From the NCBI RefSeq assembly GCF_026283945.1, contig NZ_JAPDPC010000001.1, forward strand, positions 682,001-746,000: 64,000 nucleotides of DNA, read 5' to 3'. How positions within the stretch are numbered: position 1 is the first letter of the stretch; each line of letters starts with the position of its first letter. Shown here in pieces: positions 8,631 to 17,396 of the stretch. Under the pieces are notes generated by a model. It made no database searches. It was not told the origin of the DNA and saw nothing but the letters and a program-made list of their open reading frames with translations. Source of the stretch: Dyella humicola. Its GTDB lineage: Bacteria > Pseudomonadota > Gammaproteobacteria > Xanthomonadales > Rhodanobacteraceae. The translations under genes and the position numbers were made by a program.

Positions 8631-9268
8631 GCACGAGCATACCCGCCCTGGCGACCTCCGAAGGCACCTTGTTCGTGGTGGCTGCGCCGTCGGGTGCGGG
8701 CAAGTCAACCCTGGTCAATGCGCTGCTTGAGCGTGAGCCCGCGATTTCGCTGTCGATCTCCCACACCACGCGCCCGCCGCGTCCTGGCGAGTTGTACGGC
8801 CGGCACTACTATTTCGTCGAGCGCGTGGCGTTTGAGCGAGAGGTCGCTGAAGGCATCTTCCTGGAACATGCCGAAGTGCACGGCAACCTGTATGGCACCT
8901 CGCGCACCACGGTGTCCGAGCTGTTGGAGCAGGGCCGCGACGTGTTGTTGGAGATCGATTGGCAGGGTGCGCGACAGATCCGCCAGAGCAAGCCCGATTG
9001 CGTCAGCGTATTCATCCTGCCGCCTTCGCGGGCCGAGCTGGAGCGCCGATTGCGCGGCCGCGGCTCCGACAGTGCCGAAGTCATCGCGCGCCGGCTGGAC
9101 AACTCGCGGGAGGAAATCGCCCACGCCCACGAGTTCGACTACGTTATCGTCAATGATCGCTTCGAGGACGCCCTGGCCGACCTGCAGGCCATCGTGCACG
9201 CGGTACGTCTGCGCACCTCGCTGCAATGGCAGCGCCACGAAGCACTGATCGCGGAGCTACTGGCGTAA
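8627..9268 (+). CDS. gmk: Guanylate kinase
   Basis: Phosphorylates GMP to GDP with ATP and is essential for GTP and ppGpp supply. It has 213 residues. The P-loop APSGAGKST is at residues 20-28, followed by SHTTRPPRPGE (GMP binding) and EHAEVHGNLYGTSR. LEIDWQGARQIRQ and VFILPPS complete the kinase core. It overlaps yicC by four bases. In many gammaproteobacteria rpoZ and spoT follow directly; here about 4.9 kb of mla genes lie between. Confidence 0.97.
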   Translation: MSTSIPALATSEGTLFVVAAPSGAGKSTLVNALLEREPAISLSISHTTRPPRPGELYGRHYYFVERVAFEREVAEGIFLEHAEVHGNLYGTSRTTVSELLEQGRDVLLEIDWQGARQIRQSKPDCVSVFILPPSRAELERRLRGRGSDSAEVIARRLDNSREEIAHAHEFDYVIVNDRFEDALADLQAIVHAVRLRTSLQWQRHEALIAELLA

Positions 9269-9316
9269 GGCTAATCTGACGGTAGCTGGGGCAGGTCCGA
9301 GGTCCGATCAGATGGC

Positions 9317-9344
9317 CGTCATGCCAGCCTTGGCTGGGATGACG
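9317..9344. repeat. Strong palindromic hairpin between gmk and mlaF
   Basis: CGTCAT-g-CCAGCC-TT-GGCTGG-g-ATGACG: two nested perfect stems of 6 bp separated by one symmetric mismatch. No T-run follows, so it looks more like a REP-type intergenic repeat than a terminator. It may still mark the end of the yicC-gmk transcript. Confidence 0.6.
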
Positions 9345-9471
9345 GAAAGCCGGTGGCATGAATCCTCAAATCCTTGTTTCGTTAGCGGAAGCTGAGCGCC
9401 TCGACGATCGGCGCATGGTCTTCAAACCCTTATTCAGCTAACGTGGCGGCTTTCCTCGCGCAGCCTCGCCC

Positions 9472-10308
9472 ATGACCGACTCCGTTAGTGCCAAGCCCGA
9501 AGACAGCGCCCTGGTGCGCGTCCGTGGCCTGACCACGGTGCTCAGTGGCAAGAAAGTCTTCGATGCGCTGGATATGGACATCCCACGCGGCAAGATCACC
9601 GCCATCATGGGGCCCAGCGGTACCGGCAAGACCACCTTGCTCAAGCACATCACCGGCCAGATGCGTGGCGACGCGGGCGAGGTGATGGTGGATGGACAGA
9701 GCGTGTCCAAGCTGTCGCGCGACAAGCTGTTCGAGCTGCGTGAGCGCATCGGTTATCTGTTCCAGAATTCAGCGCTGCTCACCGATTTCGACGTGTTCGA
9801 GAACGTGGCGTTTCCGCTGCGCCAGCACACCCAGCTGCCGGAAGTGCTGATCCGCAACATCGTGCTGACCAAGCTGCAGGCCGTGGGCCTGCGCGGCGCC
9901 GCCGGACTGATGCCGACCGAGCTTTCCGGTGGTATGGCGCGTCGCGTGGCGTTGGCGCGCGCGATCGTGTTCGACCCCATGCTCATCCTGTATGACGAGC
10001 CTTTTGTCGGCCTCGATCCAATTGCGCTGAACCAGGTGCTCAAGCTGATCCGCACGCTCAACCAGACCCTTGGTATTACCAGTGTGCTGGTGGCGCATGA
10101 GCTGGAGGCCATCAAGCAGGTAGCCGATCACATTTATCTCATTGCCAACGGCAAGGTCGTTGCGCAGGGCGATCCGAAGACGATTGCCAACGACGGTTCG
10201 CCGTGGACGCGGCAGTTCTTCGGTGGCGAGGCCGATGGCCCGGTGCCGTTCCAGTATCCGGCCGGCGACCTCGCCGAGTCGCTCGGATTTCCAGGGAGGG
10301 GCGCATGA
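9472..10308 (+). CDS. mlaF: Phospholipid transport ABC ATPase MlaF
   Basis: Cytoplasmic ATPase of the MlaFEDB complex, which moves phospholipids between inner and outer membranes to keep outer-membrane asymmetry. It has 278 residues. Walker A GPSGTGKT is at 47-54, the signature is ELSGGMARRVALARA and Walker B is LILYDEPFVGLDPI. The F-V-G-L-D-P variant of Walker B is typical of MlaF. The C-terminal extension (QFFGGEADGPVPF) is where MlaB and the neighbouring MlaF bind in E. coli. It overlaps mlaE by ATGA. A 203-base gap upstream may hold the promoter, but I could not identify one with confidence. Confidence 0.95.
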   Translation: MTDSVSAKPEDSALVRVRGLTTVLSGKKVFDALDMDIPRGKITAIMGPSGTGKTTLLKHITGQMRGDAGEVMVDGQSVSKLSRDKLFELRERIGYLFQNSALLTDFDVFENVAFPLRQHTQLPEVLIRNIVLTKLQAVGLRGAAGLMPTELSGGMARRVALARAIVFDPMLILYDEPFVGLDPIALNQVLKLIRTLNQTLGITSVLVAHELEAIKQVADHIYLIANGKVVAQGDPKTIANDGSPWTRQFFGGEADGPVPFQYPAGDLAESLGFPGRGA

Positions 10309-11078
10309 GTGTGCCGATGAGTCGCGACAACATCGTGTTGCGCTCGCTGTCGCAGATCGGCGATTGCGGCCTGTTCCTGCTGCGGATCCTAGCCTCCGTT
10401 CCGCGCAGCCTGCGCCACATACGCGAGACCGTGCGACAGCTGTGGTTTGTCGGCGCGATGAGCCTGATCATCATCATGGTCTGCGGCCTGTTCGTCGGCA
10501 TGGTGTTGGGGCTGCAGCTGTATGACGTGCTGTCGATCTTCGGTGGCACGTCGGCCACCGGCACGGTGGTGGCGATCGCGATCTATCGCGAGCTTGGTCC
10601 GGTGGTGACGGCGCTGCTGTTTGCCGGGCGCGCGGGTACCTCGGTCACCGCCGAGATCGGCCTGATGCGCGCCACCGACCAGATCGCCGCGATGGAAATG
10701 ATGGCGGTCGATCCGATCGCTTATGTGATTGTTCCCCGCTTCCTGGCTGGCGTGATCGCCATGCCCCTGCTGTGCTGTGTGTTCTGCGCGCTGGGCATTT
10801 TTGGCGGCCACCTGGTCGGCGTGAGCTGGCTGGGCATCGACAACGGCACGTTCTGGTCGAACATGACGGCGACCGTCGACCTGGTGAAGGACGTGATCAA
10901 CGGTGTGGTGTGGAAGAGCGTGGTATTCGGCACCGTGGTGTCGCTGATCGCGGTGTTCCAGGGCTACACGACGCCGCCGACCAGCGAGGGTGTGGCCTAT
11001 GCCACGACCCGCACCGTGGTGGCGTCCTCGATCGCGATCCTGGCGCTCGATTTCGTACTGACCGCGTTTTTGATGTGA
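10305..11078 (+). CDS. mlaE: Phospholipid transport permease MlaE
   Basis: Inner-membrane permease of the Mla ABC complex, 257 residues, with the MlaE fold of several hydrophobic segments. Diagnostic stretches are VGAMSLIIIMVCGLFVGMVL, RELGPVVTALLFAGRAGT and MRATDQIAAMEMMAVDP, the coupling region. The start ATG 10305 overlaps the mlaF stop; an upstream in-frame opening inside mlaF is discarded. Expected to form a dimer with two MlaF, two MlaB and a hexamer of MlaD. Confidence 0.95.
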   Translation: MSVPMSRDNIVLRSLSQIGDCGLFLLRILASVPRSLRHIRETVRQLWFVGAMSLIIIMVCGLFVGMVLGLQLYDVLSIFGGTSATGTVVAIAIYRELGPVVTALLFAGRAGTSVTAEIGLMRATDQIAAMEMMAVDPIAYVIVPRFLAGVIAMPLLCCVFCALGIFGGHLVGVSWLGIDNGTFWSNMTATVDLVKDVINGVVWKSVVFGTVVSLIAVFQGYTTPPTSEGVAYATTRTVVASSIAILALDFVLTAFLM

Positions 11079-11142
11079 CCGGCCTGATGACGAGCGCCAA
11101 CGTGAAAACCGTAACCCTCCCTATTCGATTGAGGATTGTGCC

Positions 11143-12009
11143 GTGAGCCAGAGACCCTCTTATGCCGTCGGCACCGGCCTGTTCATCGTGCTTGGCTTTG
11201 CCGCATTGGGCTATCTCGCCACCCAGACCACCTCGGTAGCGAACAGCAGCCGAGGGCCGAGCTATACGGTCGACGCGCACTTCGCAAACATCGGGCAGCT
11301 CAAGGAGCGTGCGCCGGTCAAGGTGGCTGGCGTGCGCATCGGCCAGGTGCAGTCGATCGCGCTCGATCCGGGCAAGGAGACGGCCAATGTGAAGCTCGCT
11401 ATCGATAATCGCTATAGCCAGATTCCCGACGATTCGATCGCGACCATCTTCACCAGCGGCCTGCTGGGCGACCAGTACGTGGGCATCCAGTACGGCAGCT
11501 CCAAGAAGACCGTTTCCGACGGCAGCACGCTGGCGCTCACGCGACCGGCACAGCAGCTGGAAGAGATGCTCGGCAAGTTCTTCGGCGCCGGTGGTTCGGC
11601 GGACAATTTGTCCGGCAGCTTTCTGGTCAAGGCTCGATTCACCAATGTGGGTGCGCTTTCCGCGGGTGCTCCGGTGAAGATGGCTGGCGTGGCCATTGGC
11701 AGCGTGCAGTCGGTGAAGGCCGACCCGATCAAGCTCGATGCGGAAGTGACGCTGGCCATCGACAAGCGCTACGACCAGATTCCTGACGATTCGGCCGCGG
11801 CCGTGTTTACCAGTGGGCTGATCGGCACCCAGTTCGTCGCGATTCAGCCTGGCGGTTCACCCGATATGCTGAAGAATGGCGACGAAATGGTACTTACCCA
11901 GTCGGCGCTGCAGATCGAGGATCTTATCGGCAAGTTCCTGGTCAGTGGTTCGTCCAGCGACAAAAAGAGCCCCGACGCCGGCAAGCCCGACTCTGGCAAC
12001 AAGCATTGA
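11143..12009 (+). CDS. mlaD: MlaD with two tandem MCE domains
   Basis: Periplasmic, membrane-anchored substrate-binding subunit of Mla. It starts at GTG 11143 and has 288 residues, against about 180 for E. coli MlaD. A single membrane segment (about 10-28) is followed by MCE domain 1 (41-116) and MCE domain 2 (160-235). Each is followed by a similar helix (QLEEMLGKF and QIEDLIGKF). By eye the two domains are about 60% identical, with shared APVK.AGV.IG.VQS and QIPDDS.A..FTSGL motifs, so this is an internal duplication. The C-terminal tail is Ser/Lys/Asp-rich. Single-domain MlaD forms one hexameric ring around a lipid pore; two domains would predict a double ring or longer barrel (inference). 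Confidence 0.93.
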   Translation: MSQRPSYAVGTGLFIVLGFAALGYLATQTTSVANSSRGPSYTVDAHFANIGQLKERAPVKVAGVRIGQVQSIALDPGKETANVKLAIDNRYSQIPDDSIATIFTSGLLGDQYVGIQYGSSKKTVSDGSTLALTRPAQQLEEMLGKFFGAGGSADNLSGSFLVKARFTNVGALSAGAPVKMAGVAIGSVQSVKADPIKLDAEVTLAIDKRYDQIPDDSAAAVFTSGLIGTQFVAIQPGGSPDMLKNGDEMVLTQSALQIEDLIGKFLVSGSSSDKKSPDAGKPDSGNKH

Positions 12010-12062
12010 GTCCGCGCCGCGCGTCCCGATATTCCCTAAAGATCTTATCGAGGAGTCTCCCC

Positions 12063-12734
12063 ATGTTGCGCAGTCTGGCTCTTGCCACCGCTATCGCCTT
12101 TGGTGGCGTGGTTGCCGCCCCCGTTTTCGCCCAGAATGCTGCCCCAGCTGCAGACGCCCAGCAAACGCCGACGCAGGTGGTGCAGGTCATTACTGACCAG
12201 CTGTCCAAGGCCATCGAAGGCCATCAGCAGGAGCTGAAGAACAACCACGAAAAGTTGATCGGCGTGATCGACGGCGTGTTCCTGCCGCACTTCGACATCG
12301 ACTATGCATCGATCCTGGTGCTCGGCCAGCATGCCCGCGACGCGACGCCGGAACAGCGCTCCCGTTTCGCCAAGGCGTTCTACAATTCGATCACCCATCG
12401 CTATGCCGAGGGCCTGCTCGACTACACGCGCGGTCGCATCAAGGTGCTGCCGTCCAGCGGTGACGTCAATGACAAGCGCACCATCGTGCGTACGCAAGTC
12501 GTTTTGGACGATGGCAAGACCGTGGCTGTCGACTACGCTTTCCGCAAGGATCGCGAGGGCAACTGGAAGGCCTATGACGTGATCATCGAAGGCATTTCCT
12601 ACATCACCAACTATCGCAACCAGGTCGACGCCGAGATCCGCAAGGTGGGTATCGATCAACTGATCACCAACCTTGAGACACAGGGTGATAAGGCGCTGGA
12701 GACGATGGAAAAGGGCACCAAGGACGCCCCGTGA
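12063..12734 (+). CDS. mlaC: Periplasmic phospholipid carrier MlaC
   Basis: Soluble periplasmic shuttle that carries phospholipid between MlaA at the outer membrane and MlaFEDB. I choose ATG 12063 because it is preceded by GAGGAG at 12050-12055 and begins a proper signal peptide (MLRSLALATAIAFGGVVA, predicted cut after VFA before Q24). An in-frame ATG-less opening at 12006 is ignored. Product 223 residues, usual size. The Ttg2D/MlaC fold is seen in YRNQVDAEIRKVGIDQLI and GNWKAYDVIIEGISYI. The stop overlaps the mlaB start. Confidence 0.95.
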   Translation: MLRSLALATAIAFGGVVAAPVFAQNAAPAADAQQTPTQVVQVITDQLSKAIEGHQQELKNNHEKLIGVIDGVFLPHFDIDYASILVLGQHARDATPEQRSRFAKAFYNSITHRYAEGLLDYTRGRIKVLPSSGDVNDKRTIVRTQVVLDDGKTVAVDYAFRKDREGNWKAYDVIIEGISYITNYRNQVDAEIRKVGIDQLITNLETQGDKALETMEKGTKDAP

Positions 12735-13039
12735 TCGCTTCCTCGATCACGCCTTTGCAAGTTGACGACGGCGCGCCGGATAGCGTGCGTGTGTCGGGCG
12801 CACTGACGTTCGCCAATGCCGCGGTGGCCCTGGATGCCCTGACCGCGGCCGTAGCTCGAGACGGCCGCCATACGCTGGACCTGGCCGGTGTGACCCGTAC
12901 CGATAGCGCCGGCCTCGCCTGCGTGCTGGCGGTACTGGCCAAGGCGGCGGAGCAGGGGCACAAGCTCACGGTGCGCAACATTCCCGAGGGCATGCACCTG
13001 CTGGCCAGGGTGTGTGACGTGGAAGGCCTCATGGTCTGA
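12731..13039 (+). CDS. mlaB: STAS-domain protein MlaB
   Basis: Small cytosolic STAS protein (102 residues) that binds MlaF and stabilises the transporter. It uses a GTG start at 12731 and overlaps the mlaC stop by GTGA. The STAS core is visible as TLDLAGVTRTDSAGLACVLAVL, with the conserved TDSAGL at 57-62 where the serine aligns with the regulatory serine/threonine of the family. It is the last gene of mlaFEDCB, followed within 30 bases by a strong bidirectional terminator. Confidence 0.9.
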   Translation: MIASSITPLQVDDGAPDSVRVSGALTFANAAVALDALTAAVARDGRHTLDLAGVTRTDSAGLACVLAVLAKAAEQGHKLTVRNIPEGMHLLARVCDVEGLMV

Positions 13040-13067
13040 GGTTTGCCCGGTCCGCGCCGGGCGAACC

Positions 13068-13101
13068 AACAAAAAAGGGGCCTTAAGGCCCCTTTTTTGT
13101 T
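13068..13101. terminator. Bidirectional intrinsic terminator between mlaB and mlaA
   Basis: GGGGCC-TTAA-GGCCCC flanked by six A on the left and six T on the right, extending to a perfect 15-bp palindromic arm (AAC A6 GGGGCC). It serves mlaB on the plus strand and mlaA on the minus strand. Confidence 0.93.
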
Positions 13102-13117
13102 GCCTTGGTGCTGGCGA

Positions 13118-13972
13118 TCACTGCTTTTTCGGAGGGTTCTGCGTCGGCTGCTCGGGCGGCTGCTGGTTCTGCCACTTCTGTTGCTCTTCCAGCAGTTCGT
13201 CCGGGTTGAAGTTCTTGTCCTTCAGGCCCTGCATCTGCTCGATCACATCCTCAGGCGGGTTGCCGCGGTAAATCATGTACAGACGCTGCTGGCGGTACGC
13301 GTCGCGAATGAAGGCATACGGGTCGTAGGCCGAATTCAGGAAGCTCTCCGCGTCGATGGCGCTCGAACGCAGGGTGATCAAGTACAGCACCTGCGGCAGG
13401 TATTCCTGCCCATACTCGTAGCTGTTGTTGCGCGCGAAGTAGCTCAGCGGATCGAAGAAGTAACCATCCACCGGCGTGCGCCAGACATCGCGCATGGTGG
13501 TGGGACCTAGGAATGGCAGCATCAGGAAGCTGCCCTCGGGCACACCCCAGCGCGCCAGGGTGACGCCGAAGTCGGTCTCATCCAGCGGGATACCGAGTTG
13601 GCTGGCCGGATCGAAGATGCCGCCGAGGCCGAAGGTCAGGTTCACAATGAAGCGACCACTGCTCTGCGCCGCTTCCTTGGGGCGAGCCTGCAACAAGTCG
13701 TTGGCTACCGTGATCGGCAGGCGGATATTGGTGAAGAAATCACTGACCGAGCGGCGGATCCCCTCGGTAGTCACCTTGCGATAGCCCACGGCCACCGGAC
13801 GTATCACCGCCTTGTCCAACGAATTGTTGAAGGCGAACATGCTTCGGTTGAACTTCTCGTGCGGATCGTCCGTTCGCGGCTTGGCGACCGCACAACCAGC
13901 CAGTAAAGCCACGGCCACCAGGGGCAGACTGCGCGAGAAGAGGGAGCGGAGGGCTGGCGACATGGGTGGCAA
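13118..13972 (-). CDS. mlaA: Outer-membrane lipoprotein MlaA (VacJ)
   Basis: Outer-membrane partner of the Mla system that removes misplaced phospholipid from the outer leaflet. It has 284 residues and a lipoprotein signal with lipobox LLAGC and lipidated C27. The MlaA core is clear: DPHEKFNRSMFAFNN, FTNIRLPITVANDLLQ, GRFIVNLTFGLGGIFDPA, DFGVTLARWGVPEGS and FLGPTTMRD. The C-terminus is a Gln/Pro/Lys-rich tail. An alternative start three codons later (M4) is possible. It is transcribed towards mlaFEDCB, so all six mla genes share one locus although on two strands. Confidence 0.95.
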   Translation of the reverse strand: MPPMSPALRSLFSRSLPLVAVALLAGCAVAKPRTDDPHEKFNRSMFAFNNSLDKAVIRPVAVGYRKVTTEGIRRSVSDFFTNIRLPITVANDLLQARPKEAAQSSGRFIVNLTFGLGGIFDPASQLGIPLDETDFGVTLARWGVPEGSFLMLPFLGPTTMRDVWRTPVDGYFFDPLSYFARNNSYEYGQEYLPQVLYLITLRSSAIDAESFLNSAYDPYAFIRDAYRQQRLYMIYRGNPPEDVIEQMQGLKDKNFNPDELLEEQQKWQNQQPPEQPTQNPPKKQ

Positions 13973-14097
13973 CGGTCCCGGGGTTGGGGTTAAGCCGAAT
14001 ATTGTACTTGGTAGTTTTTTATTATGTACAGAACCGATTAAGTGTCAGGCAGCTGCGCTGCAGGCCGGCTGAACCGCGCATCATAAAGCTTGCTGCA

Positions 14098-14126
14098 TTG
14101 CCAGCAAAGCGCCCTCTGGCTACACT
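14098..14126 (+). promoter_or_regulatory. Sigma-70 promoter for rpoZ-spoT
   Basis: TTGCCA (14098-14103), 17-base spacer, TACACT (14121-14126), 38 bases before the rpoZ ATG. AAGGA at 14154-14158 is the ribosome binding site. Confidence 0.65.
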
Positions 14127-14164
14127 GGCAAACGATAAGTCGCTTTATTCTCTAAGGATTTCAG

Positions 14165-14455
14165 ATGGCCCGCATTACCGTCGAGGACTGCCTGCAGGTG
14201 GTCGACAACCGCTTCGAACTGGTGCTGATGGCGACCAAGCGCGCCCGCCAGCTCGCCAACGGTGCTGAGCCGGCAGTCAATCCGGATCATGACAAGCCGA
14301 CCGTGCTCGCCCTGCGCGAGATCGCTGATCGCCGCATCGACCAGGCTACCATCGACGAGATCGACAAGGCCGAGCGCGAGCGCGCTGAGCGTGAGGCCCT
14401 CGAATGGGCTGCGGCCGAGGTGGACGACGACCTCTCCAAGGGTGGGGATGACTGA
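14165..14455 (+). CDS. rpoZ: RNA polymerase omega subunit
   Basis: Small subunit that wraps the beta-prime C-terminus and forms part of a ppGpp site. It has 96 residues. [30 protein letters not shown] is the typical N-terminal half (quoted in parts: [25 protein letters not shown]). [13 protein letters not shown] follows and the tail is acidic. The start has AAGGA 7 bases upstream. It precedes spoT, as in E. coli and Xanthomonas, so the alarmone enzyme and the ppGpp-binding subunit are co-transcribed. Confidence 0.97.
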   Translation: MARITVEDCLQVVDNRFELVLMATKRARQLANGAEPAVNPDHDKPTVLALREIADRRIDQATIDEIDKAERERAEREALEWAAAEVDDDLSKGGDD

Positions 14456-14591
14456 TGGAAGGCGGTGGCTGTAGACAGCGCGCACAACCTGCCGGCACGA
14501 CCGGCATGGGTTGCTGGCGCGTGGACTCAGTCATTGCATCGGCTTCAAGCAAGCGCGGGGAGGCGGTCGCCTGAGCGGGGACCGAACATCC

Positions 14592-16757
14592 ATGCCGGCA
14601 GTCACGGATCCGTCCCTTAAGGATACGTCGACGCTGCCGCCTTACGTCCTGGCCTTGAAGGAGCGCGTGGCCTACCTGCCCGAGGCGCAGGTGGCTCGCG
14701 TGATCCGCGCCTACGAAGTGGGCGCCCGGGCACATGATGGCCAGGCCCGCAAAAGCGGGGAACCTTACATCACGCATCCGGTGGCCGTGGCTGGCATCCT
14801 GGCCGAGCTTGGCCTGGACGCCGAGACCATCATCGCAGCGATCCTGCACGACACGCTGGAAGACACGGCGCTCAGTCGCAGCGAGCTCGCTGGCGAGTTC
14901 GGTGAAACCGTGGCCGAACTGGTCGACGGCGTCACCAAGCTGGACAAGATGAGTTTCAGCAGTCGTCAGGAGGCGGATGCGGAAAGCTTCCGCAAGATGC
15001 TGCTGGCGATGGCGCGCGACCTGCGCGTGATCCTGATCAAGCTCTCCGACCGTCTGCACAACATGCGCACGCTGGGCGCCAAGGACGCGTCGTCACGTCG
15101 GCGCATCGCGCGCGAAACGCTGGAGATCTACGCGCCTATCGCGCAGCGCCTGGGCATGAACAAGGCCAAGGCGGAACTGCAGGACCTGGGCTTTCGCGCG
15201 CTCTATCCCGATCGCTATCGCGTGATCAGCGAGCGCATCCGCGCCGCGCTGGGCAATCGCCGCGAGGCGATGGGCAAGATCGAGACGGCGTTGTCGGCGC
15301 GACTGACCGGCGAACACCTCACCGCGCGTGTCGTCGGGCGCATCAAGTCGCCGTGGAGCATCTATTCCAAGATGCACAACGAGCACAAAAGCTTTGCGCA
15401 GCTGATGGATGTCTACGGCTTCCGCGTGGTGGTCGACTCGGCCATGAGTTGCTACATGGCACTCGGTGCCGTGCATGGCCTGTACAAGCCGGTGGATCGT
15501 CGCTTCAAGGATTTCATCGCGATTCCGAAAGCCAACGGCTACCAGTCGTTGCATACCGTGCTGCTGGGGCCGTTCGGGGCGCCGATCGAAGTGCAGATCC
15601 GCACCGCCGAGATGGATTCCGTGGCCGAGCGCGGCGTGGCCGCCCATTGGGCCTACAAGACCGATTCCGGTCCAGCCAATAGCGCGCAGGCGCGTGCGCG
15701 CGAATGGTTGTCGTCACTGGCCGACAGTCAGGCCAATACGGCGTCGTCGTCGGAATTCATCGAGAACGTGAAGATCGACCTGTTTCCAGACGAGGTCTAC
15801 CTGTTCACGCCACGTGGCGACATCCTGGCCTTGCCCCGCAATGCCACGGCGCTGGATTTCGCCTATGCCGTGCATACGGACGTGGGTGATCACGCGGTGG
15901 CGGCGCGCGTCGACAAGAAGCTGCTGCCGCTACGCACGCGTCTCGAATCTGGCCAGTTGGTGGAGATCATCACCGCGCCGTCGGCGGTGCCCAATCCCGC
16001 CTGGCTGGAATCTGTCGTCACGGGCAAGGCGCGTACGGCGATCCGCCAGTACCTGAAGCATTTGCAGCACGAGGATGCGGTGGATTTCGGTCATCGGATG
16101 CTCGATCGCGCGCTCGATGCGCTGGGTTCAAGCCTGGATGCGATTCCGCCAGCTGTGCTCGACCGTTTCCTCGAGACGTCCAAACTCAAGCGTCTCGAAG
16201 AACTGCTCTCCGATATCGCGCTGGGCAACCGCATGCCGCATCTGGTGGCCAGTCAGCTGGTGGCTGCGCGGGGCAAGAAATCGTCCGATGTGCAGCAGGC
16301 GCCGCATGCGGCGGAGAAGATACGCATCACCGGTGCGGAGCGCGGCGTGCTCAGCTTCGGCAATTGCTGTCACCCGCTGCCGGGCGACGAGATCATCGGT
16401 TACCTGTCGTCGGGCAAGGGCATCGTGGTGCATCGCGTTGAATGCCCGAACGTGGTGGAGCTGCGCAAGTCGCCGGAGCGCTGCGTGGCGATCGAGTGGG
16501 ATCGCGACGTGCAGGGCGACTACCGTGCCGAGCTGCGAATCGAAGTTATCAATCGCCCGGGCGTGCTCGCCACGGTGGCTGCCGCGATCGCTGCCGCCAA
16601 CTCGAACATCGAGAACGTCGAGTACGTCGAGCGCGATGCGGCGGCAGCCACGTTGCTATTCGCGCTGGAAGTGAAGAATCGCAAGCACCTGGCCGAAGTG
16701 ATTCGTCGCGTGCGGCGGACTGGCGTGGTCAGTGGTGCGTATCGCTATCCTCTGTAG
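14592..16757 (+). CDS. spoT: Bifunctional (p)ppGpp synthetase/hydrolase SpoT
   Basis: Stringent-response enzyme of 721 residues, close to E. coli SpoT (702). The start is ATG 14592 with GGGGA upstream; a longer opening using TTG 14511 has no ribosome site. The HD hydrolase domain has H62 and H86-D87 (ILHDTLEDT), so hydrolase should be active. The synthetase domain shows RVVGRIKSPWSIYSKM, YGFRVVV and RFKDFIAIPKANGYQSLHT. TGS (VYLFTPRGDILALP), zinc-finger-like helical and C-terminal ACT (VLATVAAAIAAANSNIENVEY) domains follow. It lies 136 bases after rpoZ. Confidence 0.96.
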   Translation: MPAVTDPSLKDTSTLPPYVLALKERVAYLPEAQVARVIRAYEVGARAHDGQARKSGEPYITHPVAVAGILAELGLDAETIIAAILHDTLEDTALSRSELAGEFGETVAELVDGVTKLDKMSFSSRQEADAESFRKMLLAMARDLRVILIKLSDRLHNMRTLGAKDASSRRRIARETLEIYAPIAQRLGMNKAKAELQDLGFRALYPDRYRVISERIRAALGNRREAMGKIETALSARLTGEHLTARVVGRIKSPWSIYSKMHNEHKSFAQLMDVYGFRVVVDSAMSCYMALGAVHGLYKPVDRRFKDFIAIPKANGYQSLHTVLLGPFGAPIEVQIRTAEMDSVAERGVAAHWAYKTDSGPANSAQARAREWLSSLADSQANTASSSEFIENVKIDLFPDEVYLFTPRGDILALPRNATALDFAYAVHTDVGDHAVAARVDKKLLPLRTRLESGQLVEIITAPSAVPNPAWLESVVTGKARTAIRQYLKHLQHEDAVDFGHRMLDRALDALGSSLDAIPPAVLDRFLETSKLKRLEELLSDIALGNRMPHLVASQLVAARGKKSSDVQQAPHAAEKIRITGAERGVLSFGNCCHPLPGDEIIGYLSSGKGIVVHRVECPNVVELRKSPERCVAIEWDRDVQGDYRAELRIEVINRPGVLATVAAAIAAANSNIENVEYVERDAAAATLLFALEVKNRKHLAEVIRRVRRTGVVSGAYRYPL

Positions 16758-16932
16758 TACTTAGGGGTCTGGGGGGCGGATAGCGGGGCGCCCTGTTCGG
16801 GTGCCGCGCCTTGATCTTGGCTGTTCTTCGCCGCGCTTGAGGTCATGGGCATGGCAAAGCGGTGCGCCGCCGCTACCCATCCCCGATCCCCCCGCCTTAA
16901 ACTCCCGGCTCCCCTGACCCGAGGAGTCCCTC

Positions 16933-17316
16933 ATGTCCCGCAGCATCATTTCCACCGAGCTGGCCCCGGCCGCCATCGGGCCCTATTCGCAGGCCGTGCG
17001 CGCCGGTAGCACGGTGTATTTCTCCGGGCAAATTCCGCTGGATCCGGTCACGGGCGCCCTGGTCGACGGTGATATCACCACGCATACCCGTCGTGTCTTT
17101 GAGAACCTCAAGGCCGTGGCGGCAGCGGCGGGTGGTTCGCTGGACAAGATCGTCCGCGTGGGCATCTACGTCACCGACCTTGGCCATTTTGCGGCCGTGA
17201 ATGCGGTCATGGCGGAGTACTTCCAGGCGCCGTTCCCGGCACGCTCCACTATCGAAGTCTCCGGCCTGCCCAAGGGCGCCGAAGTGGAAGTCGATGCCGT
17301 GATGGTGCTCGACTGA
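16933..17316 (+). CDS. ridA: RidA family 2-iminobutanoate/2-iminopropanoate deaminase
   Basis: Hydrolyses reactive enamine/imine intermediates released by PLP enzymes such as threonine dehydratase. It has 127 residues, the family length. Key stretches are [26 protein letters not shown], a substrate-binding arginine in [13 protein letters not shown], and [29 protein letters not shown] precedes the start. It lies between spoT and recG, the order familiar from many gammaproteobacteria. The 175 bases upstream show no convincing promoter or gene. Confidence 0.96.
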   Translation: MSRSIISTELAPAAIGPYSQAVRAGSTVYFSGQIPLDPVTGALVDGDITTHTRRVFENLKAVAAAAGGSLDKIVRVGIYVTDLGHFAAVNAVMAEYFQAPFPARSTIEVSGLPKGAEVEVDAVMVLD

Positions 17317-17396
17317 TCGCTACACGTGCCATCTGCCGACAGCCCCAAGGACGCCGCCGGCTGCGCGCCTGGCCGTTGCTCGGTTAGGCTTTGCCG

